This document shows positions 50,659-61,000 of a stretch of DNA of 64,000 bases, piece after piece. The notes below the pieces were generated by a model. That model had not been told where the DNA came from, did no database searches, and saw only the letters and a program-made list of their open reading frames with translations. Every line of letters starts with the position of its first letter. Position 1 is the stretch's first letter. Where the stretch lies: NCBI RefSeq assembly GCF_000473045.1, contig NZ_AXAY01000010.1, positions 124,001 to 188,000 of the forward strand. Reading direction: 5' to 3'. The translations under genes and the position numbers were made by a program. This DNA comes from Bradyrhizobium sp. WSM3983 (GTDB lineage Bacteria; Pseudomonadota; Alphaproteobacteria; Rhizobiales; Xanthobacteraceae).

Positions 50659-51942
50659 TCACCAGCCCAGCAGTTCCGGCTTGCGCGGCAACTCGACGCT
50701 CTTGACCTTCTCGAGCTTGATCGTGCCCTTGGCCATGAGGTCGTTGAGATCGCCGTCGGTCGCGCCCGAGATCTTGGTGCGATAGAGCTCGACCTTCAGC
50801 GTGCCGCGATGGTCCTTGTCGGTCCAGGTCGAGGGCGCACAGACGCCTTCCATGCCGGCCGGCACCCAATCCTTCTTCTGGTAAAAACCCTTCACCACGT
50901 TGTCGCCGGTGGCGCCGCCGTTTTTGGCGGCCCAGTCGAGCGCTTCCTTCATGTAGAGCGACGAGCAGACAGCAGCGATATAGTGCACCGGGCGGTAGAC
51001 CTTGCCGGTGGGGTCGGACATCTTCGAGATCTCCATCACGGTCTTCATGCCAGGCGCATCGCCGCCCCAGCTCACCGCGGTCCGCAGCGGGAAGATCACG
51101 CCGTTGGCGGCATCGCCCGCGGTCTTGGCGGCGTTCTCGTCCATGCCCCAGACATTGCCGAGGAACTGGATCTCGACGCCGGCGGTCTTGCAGGCCTTCA
51201 TCACCGAGATGTTGGAAGCTGCGGTGTTGCCGAGATAAGCGTAATTGGCGCCTGAGGATTTCAGGCTCAGGCACTGCGCGCTGTAGTCACCGGGCGCGAG
51301 CGCGAACACCAGCGGCGGCAGTACCTCGAAGCCGAGCTCCAGCGCCATGGCTTCGCCGGCGGCCTTCGGCGCGTTCGGATAGGGATGGTTGGCGCCCATG
51401 TGCACGAATTTCGGCTTGCCGGGCTTGCCCTTGGCCTTCCAGTCTTCGGCCGCCCAGATCAGCATTGCGCGCAGCGAATCCGAATAGCTCGGACCATAGA
51501 AGAAATTATAGGGCGCGGGCTTGGCCTTGCCGCTGGTGCCTTCGGGATCGGTCAGGGCTGCGGCGTAGGAGCCGGAGAGATCGGGAATCTTGTCCTGGGC
51601 GAGGAAGCCGGTCAGCGCCTCGGTGTCGGCGGTGCCCCAGCCCATGATCGCGGCCACCTTGCTGTCAGGCGCCGACCACTTCTTGTAGAGCGCGATCGCC
51701 TTCGGCACCTGATAGCTGTAGTCGTTGGTGTCGACGTTGATCTGCTTGCCGCCGACGCCGCCGTTCTTGTTGACCCAGGCGAAGGTATCCGCGACGGCCT
51801 GGCCGTAAGGCGTGCCGACATCGGAGGTGCCGCCGGAATAGTCGGCGAGATGCCCGATCGCGATCTGGGCCTGCGCGCTCGCGGAGAATGCCGCGATCAC
51901 AAGCGCGAACGATGCGGTGCTCAAAAGGGACTTCATCTTCAT
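50659..51942 (-). CDS. ABC transporter substrate-binding protein (LivK/Peripla_BP_6 family)
   Basis: 427 residues with signal peptide MKMKSLLSTASFALVIAAFS then ASAQA cut before QIAIGHLADYSGGTSDVGTP. The sequence then follows the family: FAWVNKNGGVGGKQINVDTN, AAIMGWGTADTEALTGFL, YNFFYGPSYSDSLRAM. GGAGGAA lies upstream on the minus strand. This branch tends to bind carboxylates or aromatic acids rather than amino acids, consistent with the two CoA ligases nearby (inference). Confidence 0.9.
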   Translation of the reverse strand: MKMKSLLSTASFALVIAAFSASAQAQIAIGHLADYSGGTSDVGTPYGQAVADTFAWVNKNGGVGGKQINVDTNDYSYQVPKAIALYKKWSAPDSKVAAIMGWGTADTEALTGFLAQDKIPDLSGSYAAALTDPEGTSGKAKPAPYNFFYGPSYSDSLRAMLIWAAEDWKAKGKPGKPKFVHMGANHPYPNAPKAAGEAMALELGFEVLPPLVFALAPGDYSAQCLSLKSSGANYAYLGNTAASNISVMKACKTAGVEIQFLGNVWGMDENAAKTAGDAANGVIFPLRTAVSWGGDAPGMKTVMEISKMSDPTGKVYRPVHYIAAVCSSLYMKEALDWAAKNGGATGDNVVKGFYQKKDWVPAGMEGVCAPSTWTDKDHRGTLKVELYRTKISGATDGDLNDLMAKGTIKLEKVKSVELPRKPELLGW

Positions 51943-51986
51943 GGGTCGGTTCCTCCGGTTTATTGTTTAAGTGAAGCAGCCCGCGC

Positions 51987-53060
51987 TCAGTGCGAGAACG
52001 GGTAGAGTTTCCAGTACGCCTTGATCTGCCGCCAGCGATGCGCGAGCCCGTCAGGCTCGAACATCAGGAATGCGATGATGATCACCCCGATCGCGATCTC
52101 GCGCAGGAAGGTGATGTTGTTGTTGAGCGACAGTGCCTTGTCGATCGTGCCGCCTTTCAAATACAAGCTGATCAACTCCATCGTCTCAGGCAGCAGCACC
52201 ACGAAGGCGGTGCCCATCAGCGTGCCCATGATCGAGCCGGTGCCGCCGATGATGATCATGGCGAGGAACAGGATCGAGCGCTCGATGCCGAAGCCTTCCT
52301 GCGAGACGACAAGCTGGTAATGCGCATAGAGCGCACCGGCGATGCCGGCGAAGAAGGCGGCGAGACCGAACGACAGCGTGCGATATTTCGTGAGGTTGAT
52401 GCCCATGATCTCCGCGGACAGATAATGGTCGCGGATCGCCACCAGCGCGCGGCCGTCGCGCGTGCGCATCAGATTGGTGACGAGGATGTAGCTTGCGATC
52501 ACGTAAGCCAGCACGACGTAGAAATATTGCCGGTCGCCGCGCAGCGCGTAGCCGAAGATCGAGAAAGGTTCGGCGCTCGCCGGCACGGAGCCGCCGGAAA
52601 ACCATTCGGCGCGGGAGAAGAAGTCGAGCAGGATGTATTGCGCAGCGAGCGTCGCGATGACGAGGTAGAGACCCTTCAGTCGCGCCGCCGGAATGCCGAA
52701 GATCAGCCCGACCAGCGCGGTGACGACACCCGCGAGCGGGATCGCGAAGAACACCGGGATCGGCGCGTTGTTGGAGATGTAGGCGGAGGTGAAGGCACCG
52801 AGCAGGAAGAAGGCGGCGTGGCCGATTGATATCTGGCCGGTGAAGCCGACCAGGATGTTCAGGCCCAAAGCGGCGATCGAGAAGATGCCGATCTGAATCA
52901 GGATGCTGAGCCAGTAGCCGCCGAGGACTTGCGGCACGAAGCAGAGCAGCAGCACGCCGAGAATCGCAAAGTTGCGGCTGGTGGTGGTTGGGAAGATTGT
53001 GGTGTCGGCCGCATAAGAGGTGCGGAAATCACCAGCAGGGATGAGGGCAGGGCCGGCCAT
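51987..53060 (-). CDS. livM: ABC transporter permease LivM
   Basis: 357 residues with about nine to ten membrane helices. Segment FSIAALGLNILVGFTGQISI then GHAAFFLLGAF is the LivM hallmark, and GRALVAIRDHYLSAEIMGIN then LTKYRTLSFGLAAFFAGIAG is the ATPase-coupling EAA-like region. Starts three bases after the livH stop. Confidence 0.92.
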   Translation of the reverse strand: MAGPALIPAGDFRTSYAADTTIFPTTTSRNFAILGVLLLCFVPQVLGGYWLSILIQIGIFSIAALGLNILVGFTGQISIGHAAFFLLGAFTSAYISNNAPIPVFFAIPLAGVVTALVGLIFGIPAARLKGLYLVIATLAAQYILLDFFSRAEWFSGGSVPASAEPFSIFGYALRGDRQYFYVVLAYVIASYILVTNLMRTRDGRALVAIRDHYLSAEIMGINLTKYRTLSFGLAAFFAGIAGALYAHYQLVVSQEGFGIERSILFLAMIIIGGTGSIMGTLMGTAFVVLLPETMELISLYLKGGTIDKALSLNNNITFLREIAIGVIIIAFLMFEPDGLAHRWRQIKAYWKLYPFSH

Positions 53061-53063
53061 GGG

Positions 53064-53957
53064 TCAGATCCGCTCGATGTCGTGGGTGCCGAACAGGCCG
53101 TAGGGCTTGATCATCAGCACGATGATGAGGACGTAGAACGGCGCGATCTCGTAAAGATTGCCCCAGTGCAGATACTGGCTGTCGACATATTGCGCGATGT
53201 TCTCGAGCAGGCCGATGATGATGCCGCCGAGCACGGCGCCGCCGACGGAATCGAGCCCGCCGAGGATCGCCGCCGGAAATACCTTGATGCCGTAGGCGGC
53301 AAGGCCCGAGGACACGCCGTTCACCACGGCGACGACCACGCCCGCGACCGCCGACACGGTGGCCGAGATCGCCCAGGCCATCGCGAACACGCTCTTCACG
53401 GAAATGCCGAGCGACTGCGCCACTTGCTGGTTGAACGCGGTGGCGCGCATCGCAAGGCCATACTTCGAGGCGCGGAAGAACCAGGCCATGCCGATCATCA
53501 CCGCGACCGAGACGACCAGGCTCATGACATAAACGGTCTGGATCTGGAGCCCGAACAGGCCGACCGACTGGCTCTCGAACACCCGCGGGAACGGCTGCGG
53601 ATTGACGCCGAACATCCATTTCAGCGTCGCCTGCAGCACCGTGGAGAGGCCGATCGTCACCATGATGACCGAGATGATGGGCTCGCCGATCATCGGCCGC
53701 AGGATCAGGACCTGGATCGCGATGCCGAACACGAACATGAACACCAGCGTCATCGGCATGCCGATCCAGAACGGCGCCTGGTATTTGGCAAGCAGGGCCC
53801 AGCACACCCAGGCGCCGACCAGCAACAATTCACCTTGCGCAAAATTGACGACCTGCGTCGCCTTGTAGATCAGCACGAATGACATCGCGACCACGCCATA
53901 AAGCGTGCCGACCACGAGGCCGTTGACCAGGAGCTGGATGAGGAAGGCGGTGTTCAT
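53064..53957 (-). CDS. livH: ABC transporter permease LivH
   Basis: 297 residues. QLLVNGLVVGTLYGVVAMSF, NFAQGELLLVGAWVCW and the coupling loop RATAFNQQVAQSLGISVKSV identify LivH. The C-terminal LGGLDSVGGAVLGGIIIGLL is standard. It forms the membrane channel with LivM. Confidence 0.92.
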   Translation of the reverse strand: MNTAFLIQLLVNGLVVGTLYGVVAMSFVLIYKATQVVNFAQGELLLVGAWVCWALLAKYQAPFWIGMPMTLVFMFVFGIAIQVLILRPMIGEPIISVIMVTIGLSTVLQATLKWMFGVNPQPFPRVFESQSVGLFGLQIQTVYVMSLVVSVAVMIGMAWFFRASKYGLAMRATAFNQQVAQSLGISVKSVFAMAWAISATVSAVAGVVVAVVNGVSSGLAAYGIKVFPAAILGGLDSVGGAVLGGIIIGLLENIAQYVDSQYLHWGNLYEIAPFYVLIIVLMIKPYGLFGTHDIERI

Positions 53958-54033
53958 CTATGATGGACCTTTCGCCTCTCCCCGCTTGCGCAGGGAGGGG
54001 TAGATCGATTGCCAGCTCTGTATCGAAGCGAGT

Positions 54034-55965
54034 TCACTCCGCCGCCTCCGCCATGGGCCCATGTCCGCCCAGATCGACCACGCGCAGCGTCGTGCGAACG
54101 CGCTGCGTGGTGCCGTCCTGGAAGCGGATCACGGTGTCGACGGGGATGTCGGCGATGCCGCGGTAGATGGCGTCGATGATGCCTTCGTATTTCTCGTTGA
54201 TGACGCTGCGGCGCACTTTTCGCGTGCGGGTGAGCTCGCCGTCGTCGGCGTCGAGCTCCTTGTAGAGCAACAGGAAGCGCGAGATGCGCTGGGCCGGCGG
54301 CAACGTGGCGTTGACGGTCTCGACCTCCTTCTGGAGCAGCGCATAGACCTCCGGCCGCGAGGCGAGGTCGCTGTAGGTCGTGAACGAGAGGCGGTTCTTT
54401 TCCGCCCATTTCGAGATGATGGAGTAGCGGATGCAGATCATCGCGGCGAGCGCGTCGCGGCCGGCACCCAACACGACAGCCTCGGCGATATAGGGCGAGA
54501 ATTTCAGCTTGTTCTCGATGAATTGCGGCGAGAAGCGCTCGCCGCGCGAGGTCTCGGCGAGATCCTTGATGCGGTCGATGACGACGAGCTGGCGGTTCGC
54601 GTTGAAATAGCCGGCGTCTCCCGACAGCATCCAGCCATCCCTGATGTCGGCGACGCTGGCCTCCGGGTTCTTGTAATAGCCGAGGAACATGTTGGGATGC
54701 CGCACCACGATCTCGCCGACGCCGTGGACGTCGGCATTGTCGATGCGGATCTCGACGCTGTCGGCCATCGGCACACCCGTCGTGTCTGGGTCCACCTTGC
54801 CCGCGGGATGCAGCGTATAGGCCCCCAGCAGCTCGGTCTGACCGTAGAGCGTACGCAGCGGCACGCCCATGGCCTGGAAGAACTTGAAGGTATCGGGCCC
54901 GAGCGCCGCGCCACCGGTGGCGGCCGAGCGCAGCCGCGTGAAGCCGAGCCGGTCGCGCAGTGCGCGGAACAGGATCGCGTCGGCAAAGCCGGAGCGCTTG
55001 CCCTGCTCGAGCGCGGCAAGGCCCGACTTCATCCCGATATCGAACAAGTGCTGCTTGAACGGCGTCGCGTCCATCACCTTGGCGCGGACATCGGCGGCTA
55101 TGGATTCCCAGACCCGCGGCGCGAACAGCACGAACGTCGGCGCGATCTCGCGCAGATCGTTCATCATCGTATCCGGCTCTTCGACGAAGTTGATCTTCAT
55201 CCGGCAGAGCAGGCCTTTGCCGAGCACATAGACCTGCTCCATGATCCAGGGCAGCGGCAGCACCGAGACGTATTCGTCCTCGGGCCCTTTGGGGTCGAAG
55301 GCGAGATAGGTCGCGCAATGACCGAGCACGCGGCCGGCGGCGAGCATCGCGAGCTTCGGATGTGACGTGGTGCCCGACGTGGTGCAGAGGATCGCAACAT
55401 CCTCGCCCTTGGTGGCATCGACGAGCTTGTCGTAAAGGTCGGGCTCGCGGTTAGCGCGGGCACGGCCGAGCTCGGCGAACTTTTCTGCCGACATCAACCG
55501 CGGGTCGTCATATTTCCGCATTCCGCGCGGGTCGGAATAGATGATGTGCTTGAGCCGCGGCACGCGCTCGGCCAGCGCCAGCAGCTTGTCGACCTGCTCC
55601 TCGTCCTCGGCGAAGACGAGCTGCGCTTCGCCATAGTTGAGGAGATACAAGGCCTCTTCATCAAGCACGTCGCGATAGAGCCCGAGGCTCAATCCGCCGG
55701 TCGCGTGTGCCGCCACTTCCGCCGCGACCCAGTCCGGACGGTTATCGCCGATGATGCCGATGACGTCGCCGCGGCCGAGGCCGAGTTCAACCAGGCCAAG
55801 CGCGAAGTCGCGCACGCGGGTCTGATAGTCGTTCCAGGTGAACGGGCGCCAGAGGCCGAGATCCTTTTCGCGTAGCGCGATCTCGTTGCCGTGCTCTTTT
55901 GCATTGAGCCGGAGCATCTTCGGATAGGTATCGGCCTGCGCGACGCGGCCTGCGTAATCCATCAT
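54034..55965 (-). CDS. Long-chain-type acyl-CoA synthetase (AMP-binding)
   Basis: 643 residues, full length. AMP-binding P-loop-like motif AILCTTSGTTSHPKLAML (the usual glycine of TTGxPK replaced by serine), YVSVLPLPWIMEQVYVLGKG, TLYGQTELLGAYTLH, GWMLSGDAGYFNANRQLVVI, DRIKDLAETSRGERFSPQFI. It activates a carboxylic acid with ATP and CoA. Its start overlaps the livG stop (ATGA) and it precedes livH, so ABC uptake and CoA activation are in one operon, as in several Bradyrhizobium loci. Confidence 0.9.
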   Translation of the reverse strand: MMDYAGRVAQADTYPKMLRLNAKEHGNEIALREKDLGLWRPFTWNDYQTRVRDFALGLVELGLGRGDVIGIIGDNRPDWVAAEVAAHATGGLSLGLYRDVLDEEALYLLNYGEAQLVFAEDEEQVDKLLALAERVPRLKHIIYSDPRGMRKYDDPRLMSAEKFAELGRARANREPDLYDKLVDATKGEDVAILCTTSGTTSHPKLAMLAAGRVLGHCATYLAFDPKGPEDEYVSVLPLPWIMEQVYVLGKGLLCRMKINFVEEPDTMMNDLREIAPTFVLFAPRVWESIAADVRAKVMDATPFKQHLFDIGMKSGLAALEQGKRSGFADAILFRALRDRLGFTRLRSAATGGAALGPDTFKFFQAMGVPLRTLYGQTELLGAYTLHPAGKVDPDTTGVPMADSVEIRIDNADVHGVGEIVVRHPNMFLGYYKNPEASVADIRDGWMLSGDAGYFNANRQLVVIDRIKDLAETSRGERFSPQFIENKLKFSPYIAEAVVLGAGRDALAAMICIRYSIISKWAEKNRLSFTTYSDLASRPEVYALLQKEVETVNATLPPAQRISRFLLLYKELDADDGELTRTRKVRRSVINEKYEGIIDAIYRGIADIPVDTVIRFQDGTTQRVRTTLRVVDLGGHGPMAEAAE

Positions 55966-56783
55966 GCCGCGCTCTCCTGTGCCGGCGGAGCATCGTCGGG
56001 ATCGACGAGCACCTCGTCCTCTTCGCCGAGATAAGCGCGCCGGACGTGGGGATCGGCGAGCACGGCGGCGGGATCGCCCTCGGCGATCTTGCGGCCGAAA
56101 TCCAGCACCATGACGCGGTGGGAGATGTCCATCACCACGCCCATGTCGTGCTCGATCATCACCACCGTCATGCCGAACTCCTCGTTGAGATCGACGATGT
56201 AGCGGGCCATGTCCTCCTTCTCCTCGAAATTCATGCCGGCCATCGGCTCGTCGAGGAGGATGAGGCGCGGCTCCAGCGCCATAGCGCGGGCGAGCTCGAC
56301 GCGCTTGCGCAGGCCGTAGGAGAGGGTGCCGGCCTGCGCTTTCCGCACCGACTGGAGATCAAGAAAGTCGATGATCTCTTCCACCTTGCGGCGGTGCTCG
56401 AGTTCTTCCTTGCGCGCGCCGGTGAGCCAGTACAGCGAGCCCGTGAGGAAATTGTTCTTCAGGAGGTGATGCCGGCCGACCATGATGTTGTCGAGCACGC
56501 TCATGTGGTGGAACAGCGCGAGGTTCTGGAAGGTGCGGCCGATGCCGAGCGTGGGACGCGCATTCGGCGTCAGGCCGGTGATGTCGCGTCCCCCGTAGAA
56601 CAGCTGGCCTTCGGTCGGCTTGTAGCGCCCGGAAATACAGTTCACGATCGAGGTCTTGCCGGCCCCGTTAGGGCCGATGATCGAGAACAGCTCGCCCTCG
56701 TTGATGGCGAAGCTGACATCGGTCAGCGCGCGAACGCCGCCGAACCGCAGGGACACGCCGCGCACTTCGAGACTGGTAGCCAC
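55962..56783 (-). CDS. livG: ABC transporter ATPase LivG
   Basis: 273 residues from GTG 56783 (TTG 56786 equally possible; GGGAGGGA lies upstream of both). VRGVSLRFGGVRALTDVSFA, Walker A IIGPNGAGKTSIVN, GIGRTFQNLALFHHMSVLDN, LivG-type signature TLSYGLRKRVELARAM, Walker B LILLDEPMAGMNFEEKEDMA, HDMGVVMDISHRV. Longer frames upstream add basic non-homologous sequence. It is the first gene of the leftward uptake operon. Confidence 0.9.
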   Translation of the reverse strand: MATSLEVRGVSLRFGGVRALTDVSFAINEGELFSIIGPNGAGKTSIVNCISGRYKPTEGQLFYGGRDITGLTPNARPTLGIGRTFQNLALFHHMSVLDNIMVGRHHLLKNNFLTGSLYWLTGARKEELEHRRKVEEIIDFLDLQSVRKAQAGTLSYGLRKRVELARAMALEPRLILLDEPMAGMNFEEKEDMARYIVDLNEEFGMTVVMIEHDMGVVMDISHRVMVLDFGRKIAEGDPAAVLADPHVRRAYLGEEDEVLVDPDDAPPAQESAA

Positions 56784-57118
56784 CAAACAAATCCCTCCCG
56801 GTGATGGCGCGTTCAGTGGCGCTCTTCGTCCGTTCCTCTGGGGCGATCCTAGTACGGTCGTGCCGGTGAGGCCATGCAGCACATGGTCCCGACCGGAGCC
56901 GCGCCACCTTCGTACCCGTTTGGGATCAAAAGCCGCATCACCCGAGGTGGCCCTCAATAGGGGAAAGCGCTATTTTGAAATGTCTCCGGCCTGACAATTC
57001 TGCGACAAAGTTTTTCAGGCGGCCGTGGCCCTACACCTTTCGTCGGACGGTGGCCGGAATGTTCATGCTGCAGTGCAGCGGAAGGATGGGGTGACGAAAC
57101 GGTGCTGGCTTCGGGGTC
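56784..57118. other. Divergent promoter region between livG and the Crp/Fnr gene
   Basis: 335 bases with no gene. Promoters for both directions should be here. I see no clear Crp/Fnr palindrome (TTGAT-N4-ATCAA type), so whether the adjacent regulator controls the uptake operon cannot be read from sequence. Confidence 0.4.
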
Positions 57119-57793
57119 ATGATTTCAGAGGATCAACTGAAGCGCGTCGCCGCCTGGTCGCGCGAACTCACGCCAGCTGAGATCGCGGTCGCCCGCGCCG
57201 GGATCACGGAACGATCCTACGGCACCGGCGAGACCGTGTTCATGCGCGGCGACAAATTTGACTATTGGGCCGGTATGGTGAGCGGCCTTGCCCGCATGGG
57301 CGGGGTTTCGCGCGACGGCAAGGAGACCAGCCTTGCCGGGCTCACCGCAGGTGCCTGGTTCGGCGAGGGCAGTGTGCTCAAGAACGAGCCGCGCCGTTAC
57401 GACGTGGTCGCGCTGCGCGACAGTCGCGTTGCGTTGATGGAGCGCTCCGCCTTCATGTGGCTGTTCGAGAACAGCGTCGGTTTCAACCGCTTCCTGGTGC
57501 GTCAGCTCAACGAGCGGCTCGGCCAGTTCATCGGCATGCTCGAAGTCAACCGTACGCTCGATGCCACCTCTCGGCTTGCCCGGAGTATTGCCTCGCTATT
57601 CAACCCGATCCTCTATCCGGAATCGACCGCGCATCTGGAGATCACCCAGGAGGAGATCGGCGCGCTCTCCGGCATGTCGCGCCAGAACGCCAACCGCGCG
57701 CTGAACCGGCTGGAGAAGGAGGGGCTGCTGCGTCTGGAATACGGCGGCGTCACGATTCTCGATATCGATCGGCTGCGCGGATATGGCGATTAA
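57119..57793 (+). CDS. Crp/Fnr-family transcription regulator
   Basis: 224 residues. Cyclic-nucleotide-binding-type jelly roll (GTGETVFMRGDKFDYWAGMV; GLTAGAWFGEGSVLKNEPRR), a long dimer helix and a C-terminal winged helix (LEITQEEIGALSGMSRQNAN then RALNRLEKEGLLRLEYGGVT). There is no Fnr cysteine cluster, so oxygen sensing by FeS is unlikely. Its position opposite the liv-type operon makes that operon a candidate target. Confidence 0.88.
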   Translation: MISEDQLKRVAAWSRELTPAEIAVARAGITERSYGTGETVFMRGDKFDYWAGMVSGLARMGGVSRDGKETSLAGLTAGAWFGEGSVLKNEPRRYDVVALRDSRVALMERSAFMWLFENSVGFNRFLVRQLNERLGQFIGMLEVNRTLDATSRLARSIASLFNPILYPESTAHLEITQEEIGALSGMSRQNANRALNRLEKEGLLRLEYGGVTILDIDRLRGYGD

Positions 57794-57813
57794 GGCGCGA
57801 CGGCGCCGGTCCG

Positions 57814-57950
57814 TCAGCCCGCATTGGCCGCGGCGTGCGCCGGCCACAGATCGTCGCGCCAGCGCACCGCGATCGCCAACATCGCGATGATGCCCGCGAC
57901 TGCATAGACCGAGCCCATGGCGGAATAGCCAATGGGCGTAGCCCGGCCGC
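57814..57950 (-). pseudogene. C-terminal scrap of a membrane transporter
   Basis: Leftward frame ending at 57814 reads YSAMGSVYAVAGIIAMLAIA then VRWRDDLWPAHAAANAG: a final membrane helix with a charged tail, like the last residues of an MFS carrier. Upstream sequence does not continue the homology. It lies between the regulator and the cyclase-like gene in an otherwise empty 259-base gap. Confidence 0.35.
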
Positions 57951-58052
57951 CGCTTGCACTTCCAGCGCGCCGAGCCCATTGTGCTCCATATCCTGGGCCC
58001 ATTGGATGGGTCCAGCAGATCGCGGATCGCGGTTTCCGCTAGGTCTTGAGCC

Positions 58053-61000
58053 ATGACGTGCTCGGGTTGCGGTTCTGAGGTTCAGAGCGGTTTTGCCTTC
58101 TGCCCGAAGTGCGGCACGAAGCAGCCAAGCGCGTGCGCTGGCTGCGGCTTTCCATGCGCGCCGGATTTCGTCTACTGCCCGAAATGCGGCGCTCTTGTCG
58201 GTGAGGCCACCCAGGGCGACGAGCGGGCATTGCAGCGGACGAGCTCGATGACGGTTCCGATCGGGCCGTCGTCCTCTCCACCGCTCGTGCCGACGGCCGA
58301 GGCTCAGCACGCGTTTCGACCACAGGCGGATAAAATCGATAGCGAAGCAAATCGTCGTACCATCACCGTGCTGTTTGCCGATCTCAGCGGCTTTACTTCG
58401 ATGAGCGAGCGGCTCGACCCCGAGGTCATGCAGACGCTTCAGAACGAATTGTTCGAGGAGCTGACGGCCGCGGTGCAAAACTTTGGCGGCTTCGTGGACA
58501 AATTCATCGGCGATGCGCTGCTTGCTCTGTTTGGTGCACCGGCTGCGCATGAGGACGACCCGGAGCGGGCGGTCCGCGCTGCCCTCGACATGATCAGCCG
58601 GACGGCGCGCCTCAGCGAACGCGCGAAGGCGTATGCCGGTTCACCACTCCTGCTTCATGTCGGGATCAACACCGGGCACGTCGTCGCGGGTGGGCTGGGT
58701 GTTGGCGTTGCCAAATCCTACTCGGTGACCGGCGACACCGTGAATACCGCCCAGCGACTGCAGTCCATGGCGCCTCCGGGCGAGGTGCTGGTCGGACCCT
58801 TGACCCACCGTCTGACGCGGCACGCGTTCTCCTATGACTCGCTTGGCGAGGTCTCGCTCAAGGGCAAGATGGGCAGCGTCCTGGTCCATCGTTTGAAGGG
58901 ACCGCTCGAGACGCCCCGTACGGCACGAGGGCTCGACGCGCTGGGACTTGATGCGCCACTGATCGGGCGCGACGCCGAGCTTGCGCGCGTGATCGGCAGC
59001 CTTGATCGCGCGTGCGGTGGCGCGGCTCAACTGGTGCGGCTGGTCGGCGAAGCGGGTATCGGGAAAACGCGCCTGGTCAACGAATTCGTTGCCCGCATTC
59101 GCGACGAGGATCTCTTTGCATGCGTGGCGATCCGGCAGGCAGTCTGTTCGCCGCTGGGTGAACAATCCTACGGCACACTCGCCGCCGTGCTGCGCAGCGC
59201 CTACGGCATCGCGCAGAAGGCCGACGCTGCAGAGGCGGAGGCAAAGCTTGCCGACGCGCTGTCAGAGCTTGGCCTCCCGGCCGAGGAGGCCGACCACCTG
59301 ATGCCTCTCTATTTGCACGTCCTTGGCCTCGGCGATCCCAACGCCGTGCTCAGGCATGTCGAGCCGGAACAGCTCCGCCGGCAGATCTTTTTCGCGATCC
59401 GCACCGTCTTCGAACGCCGCCTCGCCTTGTCGCCGCTTCTGATCATCGTCGAGGACCTGCATTGGGCCGATGCGGTATCTCTAGAAGCGCTGCGGTTCCT
59501 GATGGACCGTCTGGAGCGGACGCGGCTGATGCTGCTGTTTACACATCGGCCCATGCTGGAGCTGGACCAGTTCGGCTCGAGCCGGATCAGTCATACAACC
59601 CTTCGGCTGCCGCCACTTGGCGATACCGACGGACAAAGGCTGCTCGCGGCTTATTTCAGTCACGGCTGGTGCCAGCCGCCGGGAGGGCTGTTCAATCGAA
59701 TCCTCGAACGCGCGGGCGGCAATCCGCTTTTCCTCGAGGAGATCATCCGCGGCCTCATCGAAGCCGGCGCCCTGGAACGCGATGGCGCGCTATGGCGAAT
59801 GAAGTCGGAGGAAGCCGCTGCGGATATTCCGGCGAGCATTCAGGCTCTGTTGCTGGCGCGCCTCGACCGCTTGCCGCATCAGGTGCGTCACCTGGCCCAG
59901 GAGGCCGCGGTGATCGGCCCGCGCTTTGATGCTGCTGTTCTCGGCGCGGCCGCAACTGAGCGGGCGAGGGTCGAAGCAGGGCTCGAACTTCTGTGCGACG
60001 CCGAGATCATCGAGGAGATCGCGGGCTCGAACTCGATTTCCCTGCGGACCTACCGCTTCACGCAAACCATGCTTCAGGACGTCATCTATCAAAACCTGCT
60101 CTTGCAGCGCCGGATCGAGCTTCATGGACGGATTGGAGCCGCGCTGGAGCGGCTCTATGGCAACGAGCCGGAGCGGCTCGAAGATCTCGTACTGCTCGGA
60201 CACCACTTCAGTCTGAGCGCGAACAAGTCGAAAGGCGCGCGCTATCTGCGCGCGGCCGGCGATCGCGCACGCGGAAGTTACGCCAATGACGATGCCCTTC
60301 GTTTCTACCAGCAGTCCCTCGCGGTACTGTCGACCGGCGTCGAACGGGAGCCGGAATGCCTGATCCTGTACGAGCGGATCGCGGATCTCTGTCGTGTAGC
60401 TGGCCGCCGAAGCGCGGCCGAGGAGCACTACCAAGGCGCGCTGGAGGGGCACCGCGCGGTAGAAGACTGCATCGGCGAAGCGCGAATTCTTCGCAAGCTC
60501 GGCCGATTGTTGTGGGACGCCGGCAAGGGCGTCAACGCGGAGGCGCACTATGCCGAGGCGGCAGAACGGCTTGCCGGGACCGACGCGCCGATCGAGTGGG
60601 CGCACCTCTTGCAGGAGCGCGGCCGTCTCGCGTTTCGCGTGGGTGATCCCGTCGCGGCCGCGCGATGGGCCGACGAGGCGCTCGGTTACGCGCGCTCGGT
60701 GTCGGTGGACGCAGACGGGCAGGCCGGGCCCGAGGCGGCGCGCGCCATTGCGGAGGCACTCAACACCAAAGGGGTTGCGCTGGCGCGGCTTGGGCGACAC
60801 CAGGAGGCGGTGCGCGAGGTGGAGCAAAGTGTCGCAGCTGCCGAAGCCGCCGGCCTCCTCAACGTGGCGTGCCGCGGCTACACCAACCTCGGGGTGCTCT
60901 ACACGATCATCGACCCGGCGCAAGCCATCGACGTTTGCCGGCGCGGGCTCGATGTCGCGTATCGCATCGGCGATCTCGGCTTCCAGGCGCGCCTCCTTGC

